9,483 nt of DNA, taken from assembly GCA_030039095.1 (NCBI GenBank), contig JASHQP010000022.1, forward strand, positions 1-9,483. The letters are read 5' to 3'. Below, piece after piece: positions 1 to 6,104 of the stretch. The notes below the pieces were generated by a model. That model was not told where the DNA came from. It saw only the letters and a program-made list of their open reading frames with translations, and did no database searches. Every line of letters starts with the position of its first letter. The first letter of the stretch is position 1. Made by a program: the position numbers and the translations under genes. This DNA comes from Streptosporangiaceae bacterium. GTDB lineage: Bacteria > Actinomycetota > Actinomycetes > Streptosporangiales > Streptosporangiaceae.

Positions 1-745
1 CCTCCCGGTCGCCCCCGTCGGCGTACGCACGGGGAAGATGGGCCGCGATCATGCGGATGACCTGCAACGCGATGCCGTCGGACCACGGGTTCGCGCGGAT
101 CGAGAGGTAGGACTCCAGCGCGTGGGTCAGCGCGTCCATGCCGGTGGCCGCCGTCGCCGCCGGCGGCAGGCCCGCGGTCAGGTCGGGGTCGAGGATCGCG
201 GCCACAGGAAGCGAGCTGGCGTGGCCCACGTAGAACTTGCGGTGCGTCTGCTCATCGGTCACGACGCCAAATGCGTTGGTCTCCGCGCCGGTGCCGGCCG
301 TCGTCGGGATCGCGACGAGCGGGAGCGCGCGGTGGGTGAACTGGCCCCGGTAGTCCAGGCCGCGCCCGCGCTGCGGGTTGACGGCGGCGAGGGCGATCCC
401 CTTGGCCGCGTCGATCGGCGACCCGCCGCCCACCGCCACAAGAGCGACCCGTGCGCCGGCCCGGCCTGCCGCGGCGACCGCATCCGCCCCGGCCGCGAGG
501 TCGCCGGTGGTCGGATTGGGGTGAACACCGCTGAAGACCGTCACCGGAGTCCCGGCGGCCGCCAGCACGCCGGTGACGCTGGCGACCACCGGCGTGGCGG
601 CGAGCGCGGCGTCGGTGACCACGACCGTGACGTCGCTCCCGGTCCCGGCGAGGAGCCCGGGAAGCTTGCCCACCGCGCCGCTGCCGAAGTAGGCGCTCGG
701 CGTGGGAGTGATGGCGATCTCGGTACCCGCGATGGCGTTGTGCAC
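1..745 (-). CDS. Iron-containing alcohol dehydrogenase, N-terminal 248 residues (runs off left edge)
   Basis: This is a group III, metal-dependent NAD(P)-linked alcohol dehydrogenase, a cytosolic enzyme that interconverts an alcohol and an aldehyde or ketone. No stop is reached before the window edge, so only the nucleotide-binding domain and the start of the metal domain are visible. The nucleotide-loop motif GGGSPIDAAK spans residues 106-115 and IPTTAGTGAE spans 146-155. GMDALTHALE at 202-211 supplies the first two iron ligands, D204 and H208; the two later histidine ligands lie outside the window. The PTTAGTGAE form argues against maleylacetate reductase and for the lactaldehyde reductase, 1,3-propanediol and hydroxybutyrate dehydrogenase side of the family. 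The start is GTG at 745-743, chosen for the GAGGAG five bases upstream; GTG at 751 is an in-frame alternative. It lies 40 bases after the enolase-family gene on the same strand and is probably co-transcribed. The exact substrate is unknown. Confidence 0.93.
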   Translation of the reverse strand, partial: MHNAIAGTEIAITPTPSAYFGSGAVGKLPGLLAGTGSDVTVVVTDAALAATPVVASVTGVLAAAGTPVTVFSGVHPNPTTGDLAAGADAVAAAGRAGARVALVAVGGGSPIDAAKGIALAAVNPQRGRGLDYRGQFTHRALPLVAIPTTAGTGAETNAFGVVTDEQTHRKFYVGHASSLPVAAILDPDLTAGLPPAATAATGMDALTHALESYLSIRANPWSDGIALQVIRMIAAHLPRAYADGGDRE

Positions 746-750
746 GGTCA

Positions 751-756
751 CTCCTC
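751..756 (-). promoter_or_regulatory. Ribosome binding site for the alcohol dehydrogenase
   Basis: Minus-strand GAGGAG lies five bases before the GTG at 745. It favours that start over the in-frame GTG at 751, whose first base overlaps this motif. Confidence 0.6.
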
Positions 757-785
757 GGACATGGCCGGGCCGGCGAAACGGACCT

Positions 786-1895
786 TCATGGCCGCGCCCA
801 CCGGGCGACCGCGGCCTCGTCTATCTCGGCTCCAAGACCCGGCCGGGCGGGCACGGCCAGGAACCCGCTGGAGTCGATGACCAGCGGCTCGGCGAGGAAA
901 AAGTCGCGCCGCTGCTCCGTCCACCCCGGCGGGTCGTAGGGGAACTCCAGGTACGGGCCACCGCCGACACCGCAGGCCACCTGCAGGTTCGCGAGCAGGC
1001 CGAGCCCGTTGGTCCAGGTGTGCGGGGTGAACCAGTGGTTGCCGAGCATGGCTACCTCGGCCACGGTGCGGGCCCGCAGCAGGCCGGCCGCGAGCACCAC
1101 ATCGGGCTGGATCACGTCGAGCGCGCCGGCAGCCAGCGCGTCGAGCAGCTCACCGGCGCCGCGCGCCATCTCGCCTCCGGCGACACGGATCCCGGTCTGC
1201 TCCCGCAGCGCCCGCATGCCCGTGGTGTCCCGGGCGGGCAGCGGTTCTTCCAGCCACAGCACGCCGAGCTCGGCCAGGTCGGCGGCCAGCCGCCGGACCG
1301 CGGGCGCGTCGAGGGCCGCCGAGATGTCGCCGGGCATCCGCCACCACTGGTTCAGGTCGACGATGATGGCGACGTCGTCCCCGACGGCCTGGCGGGTGGC
1401 CCGCACCGCGGCCAGGCCGGCTGCCACGTCGTCACGGCCTATGCGGATCTTGACGGCGCGGAAGCCGGCCGCCACCGCGGCGAGGGCCGCATCCGCGCGC
1501 TCCTCCGGGCCGCGGAGCTCTCCGAACGACGCGTATGCCAGCATCCCGCCCGCGGCGCCGCCGAACAGCACCGACACCGGCTGCCCGGACACCTTGCCGG
1601 CGATGTCCCACAGCGCGGCCTCCAGCGGCCAGTACCGCCCGGCGTGGAAGCTGATCGTCTCGAGCACGGCCACGTGCGCCACGATCCGCAACGGGTCGCG
1701 TCCGACGAACAGCTCCCCGAACGGCTCGAAACCGTCCATGGTGTCTCCGGATCCGTATCCGGTCACGCCCTCGTCGGTCTCCACCCGGACCAGCGTCGCG
1801 TCGAAATGGCGTCGCGGCACCGGGTCCCAGGCCGCGAAGAACGGCGGGTCGAGCGGCAGCCGCATCCGGTCGAGCCGGATCGCTGTGATCTTCAT
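786..1895 (-). CDS. Enolase-superfamily protein, mandelate racemase/muconate lactonizing type (probable acid-sugar or hydroxy-acid dehydratase)
   Basis: The product is 369 aa, normal for the family. It has an N-terminal capping domain (about 1-125) that begins in typical MKITAIRL fashion, followed by a (beta/alpha)7-beta barrel. Members remove a proton alpha to a carboxylate held on Mg2+. Visible active-site residues are K149-x-R151 on strand 2, metal ligand D180 (VDLNQ), E216/E217 (WLEEP), E242 (GGEM), D265 and H292 (the likely His-Asp base pair) and E317 (LEFP). The His-Asp pair with E317 places it in the mandelate racemase subgroup. The second Lys of the KxK motif of mandelate racemase is Arg here. 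That argues against a two-base racemase of that kind and fits a dehydratase better (inference). ATG at 1895 is preferred because it gives the conserved N terminus; no good Shine-Dalgarno precedes it. It overlaps the stop of a 24-codon ORF as ATGA, suggesting translational coupling. The specific substrate is not deducible. Confidence 0.92.
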   Translation of the reverse strand: MKITAIRLDRMRLPLDPPFFAAWDPVPRRHFDATLVRVETDEGVTGYGSGDTMDGFEPFGELFVGRDPLRIVAHVAVLETISFHAGRYWPLEAALWDIAGKVSGQPVSVLFGGAAGGMLAYASFGELRGPEERADAALAAVAAGFRAVKIRIGRDDVAAGLAAVRATRQAVGDDVAIIVDLNQWWRMPGDISAALDAPAVRRLAADLAELGVLWLEEPLPARDTTGMRALREQTGIRVAGGEMARGAGELLDALAAGALDVIQPDVVLAAGLLRARTVAEVAMLGNHWFTPHTWTNGLGLLANLQVACGVGGGPYLEFPYDPPGWTEQRRDFFLAEPLVIDSSGFLAVPARPGLGAEIDEAAVARWARP

Positions 1896-1966
1896 GGCCG
1901 GCCGGGCGCGGCATCGGCACCCTCACCGGCGAGGCTCTCCCCGATCAGCATCACACCGTCCGTCAT
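1892..1966 (-). CDS. 24-codon ORF resembling the N terminus of formaldehyde-activating enzyme; remnant or coupling leader
   Basis: A complete ATG-to-TGA reading frame ends as ATGA on the start codon of the enolase-family gene. Residues 5-18 include IGESLAGEGAD, close in form to the first conserved block of Fae (tetrahydromethanopterin-linked formaldehyde-activating enzyme), recalled as (I/V)GEAL-x-G-(D/E)G-x-E. In Fae a His that begins the next conserved segment follows; here the frame goes to Pro-Gly-Arg-Pro and stops. No remainder of a roughly 170-residue Fae is seen in any frame nearby. It may be the stump of a fae gene deleted down to its start, a translated leader that feeds ribosomes to the enolase gene, or chance. 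The ATG has only a weak AGG upstream. The resemblance is judged by eye from a very short stretch. Confidence 0.4.
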   Translation of the reverse strand: MTDGVMLIGESLAGEGADAAPGRP

Positions 1967-1997
1967 GAGCCTGAGGCTAAACCGTGACCGGCGCCGG

Positions 1998-2026
1998 AGC
2001 ATAGGTTACGTTTCGGGGGCTATAAG
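1998..2026 (-). promoter_or_regulatory. Candidate promoter for the leftward enolase/alcohol dehydrogenase group
   Basis: On the minus strand, CTTATA (2026-2021) and TATGCT (2003-1998) are separated by 17 bases. The second matches TANNNT; the first matches a sigma-70 type -35 at only three positions. The patch is visibly more AT-rich than its surroundings. Transcription would begin near 1991, about 25 bases before the ATG at 1966. Just inside the transcript, 1968-1978 is an 11-base inverted repeat (AGCCT-G-AGGCT) that could be a small operator or hairpin. This is weak evidence, based on spacing and position. Confidence 0.25.
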
Positions 2027-2037
2027 TGTCCGATTCG

Positions 2038-2066
2038 TTGCAGCTATTCCGACGGGTAACTAGGCT
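2038..2066 (+). promoter_or_regulatory. Candidate promoter for the rightward transporter operon
   Basis: TTGCAG (2038-2043) and TAGGCT (2061-2066) are 17 bases apart, as expected for a vegetative-type promoter. TTG and TANNNT are the matching parts. The start site would fall near 2073, giving an untranslated leader of about 47 bases before the GTG at 2120. Its -35 lies about 12 bases from the proposed leftward -35, so one bound regulator could govern both groups. No regulator gene and no convincing long operator palindrome were seen. The rest of 1967-2119 holds nothing recognisable. Confidence 0.3.
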
Positions 2067-2119
2067 TTGGCAGATCCGATGACGCGAGCGATGCCGTCCG
2101 CAGCGTCCCAGGGGGAGTC

Positions 2120-3073
2120 GTGGCGACATACATCCTGAGGCGCCTCGGGCTCGCTGTCATCACCCTGTGGCTGCTCAGCGTCATCGTGTTCTTCGCCGGG
2201 CAGGTGCTTCCCGGCGACCCCGGCCGCGCGATCCTCGGCCCCCTGGCCGCGCAGAGCGCCGTGCACGCGCTCGACCAGCAGCTCGGCGTCGACCGGCCGC
2301 TGCTCGCCCAGTACTGGAGCTGGATCACCGGCCTGCTGCACGGCGACATGGGCCTGTCCTACCAGTTCCGGTCGCCGGTCGCGCCGTTCATCGGCGCGGC
2401 GCTGGTGAACTCCGTCAAGCTCGGGGCGCTGGCCTTCATCATCGTGGTGCCGCTCAGCATTCTCGGCGGAGTGGTCGCCGCGCTGAATTACGGGCGGGTC
2501 ACCGACCGGGTCATCTCGGTCACCGGGCTTTCGGCCACGACCGTGCCCGAGTTCGTCTCCGGCATCGTGCTCATCGTTATCTTCGGCGTCGAGCTGAAGT
2601 GGTTCCCGGTCTCCGCCTCGGCCGGCGCGGGCGCCTCGTTCGGGTCCCAGCTCGATCACCTGATCCTGCCCGCGATTCCGCTGGTGCTGATCTTGTTCGG
2701 GTACATCGCGCGGATGGCGCGGGCGGGAACGATCGAGGCGCTCGAGTCCGACTACGCGCGCACCGCCACGCTGAAGGGCCTGAAGCGGTCGGTGGTGATC
2801 CGGCGGCACATCCTGCGGAACTCGCTGCTCCCGACGATCACGGTGATCGCCACCCAGACCGGCTACCTGATCGGCGGGCTGGTCGTGGTGGAGACGCTGT
2901 TCAACTACCAGGGCATCGGGAAACTGATCTTCACCGCCGCCACCTCCAAGGACTTCCCGATGCTCGAAGCCGGCGTGCTCACGATCGGCGTCGTGTACAT
3001 GGTCGCCACGCTGATCGCGGACATCCTCTATACCGTGCTGAACCCGCGGCTGCGCCTCGGCGGTGCCGGATGA
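2120..3073 (+). CDS. ABC importer permease, DppB/OppB type
   Basis: The 317-residue inner-membrane subunit forms half of the channel of a peptide/nickel/opine-type ABC importer. The N terminus MATYILRRL followed by a hydrophobic helix (about 9-28), then GDPGR at 32-36 and LGVDRPLLAQYW at 55-66, is classic DppB. Further hydrophobic segments lie near 100-122, 140-157, 180-198, 240-260 and 284-304. The cytoplasmic EAA loop that docks on the ATPase is at about 206-234, with EALESDYARTATLKGL. VETLFNYQGIG at 257-267 is another family signature. The start is GTG at 2120, with GGGGGAG (2111-2117) only two bases upstream, a tight spacing; it gives the normal family N terminus. The stop overlaps the next ATG as ATGA, so the two permeases are probably translationally coupled. 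Substrate cannot be read from the permease. Confidence 0.95.
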   Translation: MATYILRRLGLAVITLWLLSVIVFFAGQVLPGDPGRAILGPLAAQSAVHALDQQLGVDRPLLAQYWSWITGLLHGDMGLSYQFRSPVAPFIGAALVNSVKLGALAFIIVVPLSILGGVVAALNYGRVTDRVISVTGLSATTVPEFVSGIVLIVIFGVELKWFPVSASAGAGASFGSQLDHLILPAIPLVLILFGYIARMARAGTIEALESDYARTATLKGLKRSVVIRRHILRNSLLPTITVIATQTGYLIGGLVVVETLFNYQGIGKLIFTAATSKDFPMLEAGVLTIGVVYMVATLIADILYTVLNPRLRLGGAG

Positions 3074-3969
3074 GCGACCTGGACCTGGGCTCGCCCACCC
3101 CGGCCGAGGCCGCCGAGGTCACGGCCGCGCACACCGCGATGCGGCGGGCCATGCCGCCCTGGCGGCTGCTGCTGCGCCGTCCCACGTTCCTGGCCGGCGC
3201 GGTGATCCTGCTGTTCTGGATCGTCTGCGCGATCTTCGGCACGGTGATAGCACCGCACAGCCCGACAGCCCAGCAGCTGCTGGCCACCAACTCCCCGCCG
3301 TCGGCGGCGCACTGGTTCGGCACCGATCAGCTCGGCCGCGACGTGCTGTCGCGGGTCATCGTCGGATCGCGGGAGATCCTGCTGATCGCCGTGGCCGCCA
3401 CGATCCTCGGCACGATCCTGGGGACGGCGCTCGGCCTGGTCATGGGCTATTTCGGCGGGATCTTCGACATCCTGATCGGCCGGGTCGTCGAGGCGGTGCT
3501 GGCTCTGCCGGTCGCGATCGTCGCGTTCTTGTTCATCGTCGCGGTCGGCCCCTCGACGCTGACGCTGATCGTGGTCATCGGGTTCGTGTTCACGCCGCTG
3601 ATCGCCCGGACCGTCCGGTCCGCCGTGCTGGTGGAGAGCCAGCTCGACTACCTGTCGTCCGCCCGCCTGCTCGGCGAGAAGCCCGCGCACATCATGGCCG
3701 TCGAGGTGCTGCCGAACGTGCTGCCGGTCGTCCTGGTGGAGTTCACGGTGCGGATCGGGTACGCCGTTTTCACCGTGGCCACGCTGTCGTTCCTCGGCTT
3801 CGGGGTTCAGCCGCCGACGCCCGACTGGGGGGCGGACATCGCCGCGAACTACGGAGTGCTGCCGGCCGGCTACTGGTGGGAGACGCTGTTCCCGGCGCTC
3901 GCGATCGCCTCGCTGGTCGTGGCCGTCAACCTGGTCACCGACTCCATCGAGCAGGTGCTCTCGTCATGA
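3070..3969 (+). CDS. ABC importer permease, DppC/OppC type
   Basis: This 299-residue membrane subunit partners the upstream permease. A hydrophilic N-terminal tail (1-38) precedes the first membrane helix at about 41-60. Then comes the DppC hallmark HWFGTDQLGRDVLSRV (81-96). The EAA loop lies at about 183-216 (ESQLDYLSSARLLG), and LSFLGFGVQPPTPDWG is at 239-254. Four further hydrophobic helices fall near 103-126, 142-160, 163-180 and 270-290. The ATG at 3070 overlaps the previous stop (ATGA) and gives the family's usual length; the frame stays open upstream inside the DppB gene but that part has no DppC-like content. The C terminus ends just after the last helix, without the positively charged tail many homologues carry. 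Its own stop overlaps the ATPase start as ATGA. Confidence 0.95.
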   Translation: MSDLDLGSPTPAEAAEVTAAHTAMRRAMPPWRLLLRRPTFLAGAVILLFWIVCAIFGTVIAPHSPTAQQLLATNSPPSAAHWFGTDQLGRDVLSRVIVGSREILLIAVAATILGTILGTALGLVMGYFGGIFDILIGRVVEAVLALPVAIVAFLFIVAVGPSTLTLIVVIGFVFTPLIARTVRSAVLVESQLDYLSSARLLGEKPAHIMAVEVLPNVLPVVLVEFTVRIGYAVFTVATLSFLGFGVQPPTPDWGADIAANYGVLPAGYWWETLFPALAIASLVVAVNLVTDSIEQVLSS

Positions 3970-6026
3970 CCGCAGCGGATACCACGGCAGCACCGGACGC
4001 GGCGGGCGGGACGCGCCCGACCGTGGCGGTCGGGCACCTGGACGTCACCTACCGGGTGCGCGGCCAGGACCGGCGCGCCCTGCGCGACGTTTCGTTCCAG
4101 ATCGGCGGCGGCGAGTCGTTCGGCCTGGTGGGCGAGTCGGGATCCGGCAAGTCCACGGTGGCGCTGGCGCTGACCAGGTACCTGCCGCGCAACGGCCGGG
4201 TCAGCGCGGGCACGATCCGCATCAACGGCGCCGACCCGCTGGCCATGAGCAATGCGGGCCTGCGCGACCTGCGGGCCCGCACGGTGTCGATGGTGTACCA
4301 GGAGCCCGGCAGGGCGCTGAACCCGTCGATCAAGGTGGGCCGCCAGGTTGCGGAGGTGTATGAGATCGCGGGCCTGGGTCACACCGAGGCGCTGGAGCGG
4401 GCCGAGGCCGTGCTCCGCAAGGTCCAGATCTCCGACCCGCACCGGGTGATGGACCGCTACCCGCACCAGCTGTCCGGGGGGATGGCGCAGCGCGTTGTGA
4501 TCGCGATGGCGCTGGCCGCCGAGCCCTCCCTGCTGATCCTGGACGAGCCGACGACCGCGCTCGACGCGACCGTCGAGGCCGAGGTGCTCGACCTGGTGGC
4601 CGAGCTGCGCGAGGAGTTCGCCACCTCGGTGCTGTTCATCAGCCACAACCTCGCGGTGATCGCCAAGATGTGCGACCGCGTCGGCGTCCTGTACGCCGGG
4701 GAGCTGATCGAGGAGGGCCCGGCCCGCGAGGTGTTCGACCAGCCGCGCCACCCCTATACGGTCGGCCTGCTGCGCTGCATCCCGCGGCGTGGCCAGCGCA
4801 AGGACCACGGGCGGCTGGACACGATCCCCGGCTTCCTGCCCACGCCGGGCGACGACCCGACGGGATGCATCTTCGTCCCGCGCTGCCCGATCGCCGAGGA
4901 CCAGTGCCGGGAGGCCGCGCCGCCCGCGTTCCCCGTGGGCGACGGCCGCACGTCCCGCTGCTACTTCCGCGATCAGACCGAGAACCTGCCCAGGAACACC
5001 CCGGTCAACCTGGATATCCCCCCGGTACGCGACGCCGAGCGGCCGGTCGTGCAGCTCGAGAAGCTGTCGAAGACGTTCGGCTCACGAGGCGAGGAAGTCA
5101 GGGCCCTGGTCGGCGTCGACCTGAGCCTGGAACGCGGCGAGACGCTCGGCCTCGTCGGCGAGTCCGGCAGCGGCAAGACCACCCTGGCCCGCGCGCTGCT
5201 CGGGCTGATCCCCCCGGACGAGGGCTCGGTCATCGGCCTGGACGGCGAGCCGCTGGCCCCCGACGCGCGACGCCGCACCCGGGCCCAGCTGAAGGCGCTG
5301 CAGATCGTGTTCCAGAACCCGGACTCGGCGCTCAACCGCCGCCATTCGGTGCGGCGCCTGATCAGCCAGCCCCTGTCCCGGCTGGGCGGCCTGTCCGGGG
5401 CGCGCCTCCGCGAGCGCCTGGCCGACCTGGTCCGGTCCGTCCGCATGGAGGACCGCCAGCTGTCGCTGCGCCCGAGCCAGCTGTCCGGCGGGCTGAAGCA
5501 GCGTGTGGCGATCGCCCGCGCCTTTGCCGGGGGCCCGCGCATCGTGGTATGCGACGAGCCAACCTCGGCCCTGGATGTGTCGGTGCAGGCGGCGATCCTC
5601 AACCTGCTGGTCGACCTGCAGGCCAAGGAGCAGGTCACGTATCTGTTCATCTCGCACGACCTTGGCCTCGTGCGGTACCTGTCGGATCGCATCGCCGTGC
5701 TCTACCTCGGCCGCATCATGGAGGTCGGCCCGGCCGAGACCGTGTTCGCCGGGCCGCATCACCCCTACACCGAGGCGCTGCTCTCGGCGGTGCCGAGCCT
5801 CGACGGGCAGCGCCCGGACCGGATCCGGCTGCACGGTGAAATCCCGTCGGCGGCCAGCCCGCCGTCCGGCTGCGTGTTCCACACGCGCTGCCCGCGCCGG
5901 CTGCCGACGGGCGAGTGCGAGTCGGCCGAGCCGCCGCTCCGCGAGGTCGCGCCCGGCCACCTGATGAGCTGTCACATTCCCATCGATCAGCTAACAGTCC
6001 TGCAGCGCAACGGGCAGGCGCCGTGA
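3966..6026 (+). CDS. Fused two-domain ABC ATPase of a peptide/opine-type importer (DppD-DppF fusion)
   Basis: The 686-residue cytosolic protein carries both ATPase domains needed to drive the importer. Domain 1: Walker A GESGSGKST (56-64), Q-loop Q112, signature LSGGM (169-173), Walker B LLILDEP (189-195), switch H227. Domain 2: Walker A GESGSGKTT (398-406), Q-loop Q450, signature LSGGL (506-510), Walker B ending DEP (530-532), switch H564. All catalytic elements are intact in both. Each domain ends in the oligopeptide-transporter C-terminal extension: HPYT (262-265) with cysteines 301, 307, 314 and 332, and HPYT (599-602) with cysteines 636, 642, 651 and 669. In mycobacterial Opp/Dpp homologues such cysteines hold a 4Fe-4S cluster, so clusters are possible here (inference). 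ATG at 3966 overlaps the DppC stop; the open frame upstream lies within DppC and is not ATPase. Fused D-F proteins are common in actinobacteria. Confidence 0.96.
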   Translation: MTAADTTAAPDAAGGTRPTVAVGHLDVTYRVRGQDRRALRDVSFQIGGGESFGLVGESGSGKSTVALALTRYLPRNGRVSAGTIRINGADPLAMSNAGLRDLRARTVSMVYQEPGRALNPSIKVGRQVAEVYEIAGLGHTEALERAEAVLRKVQISDPHRVMDRYPHQLSGGMAQRVVIAMALAAEPSLLILDEPTTALDATVEAEVLDLVAELREEFATSVLFISHNLAVIAKMCDRVGVLYAGELIEEGPAREVFDQPRHPYTVGLLRCIPRRGQRKDHGRLDTIPGFLPTPGDDPTGCIFVPRCPIAEDQCREAAPPAFPVGDGRTSRCYFRDQTENLPRNTPVNLDIPPVRDAERPVVQLEKLSKTFGSRGEEVRALVGVDLSLERGETLGLVGESGSGKTTLARALLGLIPPDEGSVIGLDGEPLAPDARRRTRAQLKALQIVFQNPDSALNRRHSVRRLISQPLSRLGGLSGARLRERLADLVRSVRMEDRQLSLRPSQLSGGLKQRVAIARAFAGGPRIVVCDEPTSALDVSVQAAILNLLVDLQAKEQVTYLFISHDLGLVRYLSDRIAVLYLGRIMEVGPAETVFAGPHHPYTEALLSAVPSLDGQRPDRIRLHGEIPSAASPPSGCVFHTRCPRRLPTGECESAEPPLREVAPGHLMSCHIPIDQLTVLQRNGQAP

Positions 6027-6061
6027 CAAGCACCCGCCGGGAACGTAGCTTTTCTCATTCA

Positions 6062-6087
6062 CACCGGTCCCGCATAGGCACCCGGTG
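6062..6087 (+). repeat. Small inverted repeat in the leader of the binding-protein gene
   Basis: CACCGG (6062-6067) and CCGGTG (6082-6087) could pair around a 14-base loop, just before the Shine-Dalgarno. There is no T-run, so it is not a factor-independent terminator. It might stabilise the downstream message, since binding protein is needed in excess over the membrane complex. The 78-base gap 6027-6104 holds no other clear signal. Confidence 0.25.
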
Positions 6088-6090
6088 ACC

Positions 6091-6099
6091 AAGGGAGGA
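6091..6099 (+). promoter_or_regulatory. Strong ribosome binding site for the substrate-binding protein
   Basis: AAGGGAGGA lies five bases before the GTG at 6105. It is the best Shine-Dalgarno in the window and fixes that start. It also fits high-level synthesis of the binding protein. Confidence 0.75.
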
Positions 6100-6104
6100 T
6101 CCCC

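Noticed and set aside
1988..1997. Perfect 10-base palindrome CCGGCGCCGG in the divergent region
   Set aside because: Palindromes of only G and C are frequent at this base composition; nothing else marks it as an operator.
2004..2060. GTTAC (2004-2008) and GTAAC (2056-2060) as a widely spaced inverted repeat
   Set aside because: Five-base arms about 47 bases apart are expected by chance.
702..2063. 453-codon open frame on the plus strand, opposite the enolase-family gene
   Set aside because: Rich in Arg, Gly, Pro and His with no domain logic; it mirrors a well-supported minus-strand gene and is a high-GC shadow. The same applies to 38-880 and 1009-1968 on the plus strand.
2079..2138. Short ORF of 19 codons plus stop, overlapping the DppB start, considered as a leader peptide
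   Set aside because: No Shine-Dalgarno and no stop/start coupling with the GTG at 2120, so it is indistinguishable from chance.
2167..3069. Upstream extension of the DppC frame through the DppB gene
   Set aside because: The translated extension is Arg/Ala/Gly-rich with no permease features; the ATG at 3070 with its ATGA overlap gives the family's normal N terminus.
3063..3965. Upstream extension of the ATPase frame through the DppC gene
   Set aside because: Low-complexity Arg/Gly/Ala translation lying in another frame of a clear permease; the ATG at 3966 starts a normal ATPase.
5082..5975. Long minus-strand frame opposite the ATPase, and similar ones at 2060-2809, 3870-4808, 5991-7055 and 8829-9437
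   Set aside because: No recognisable motifs, with amino-acid bias expected of antisense shadows; each lies over a confident plus-strand gene.
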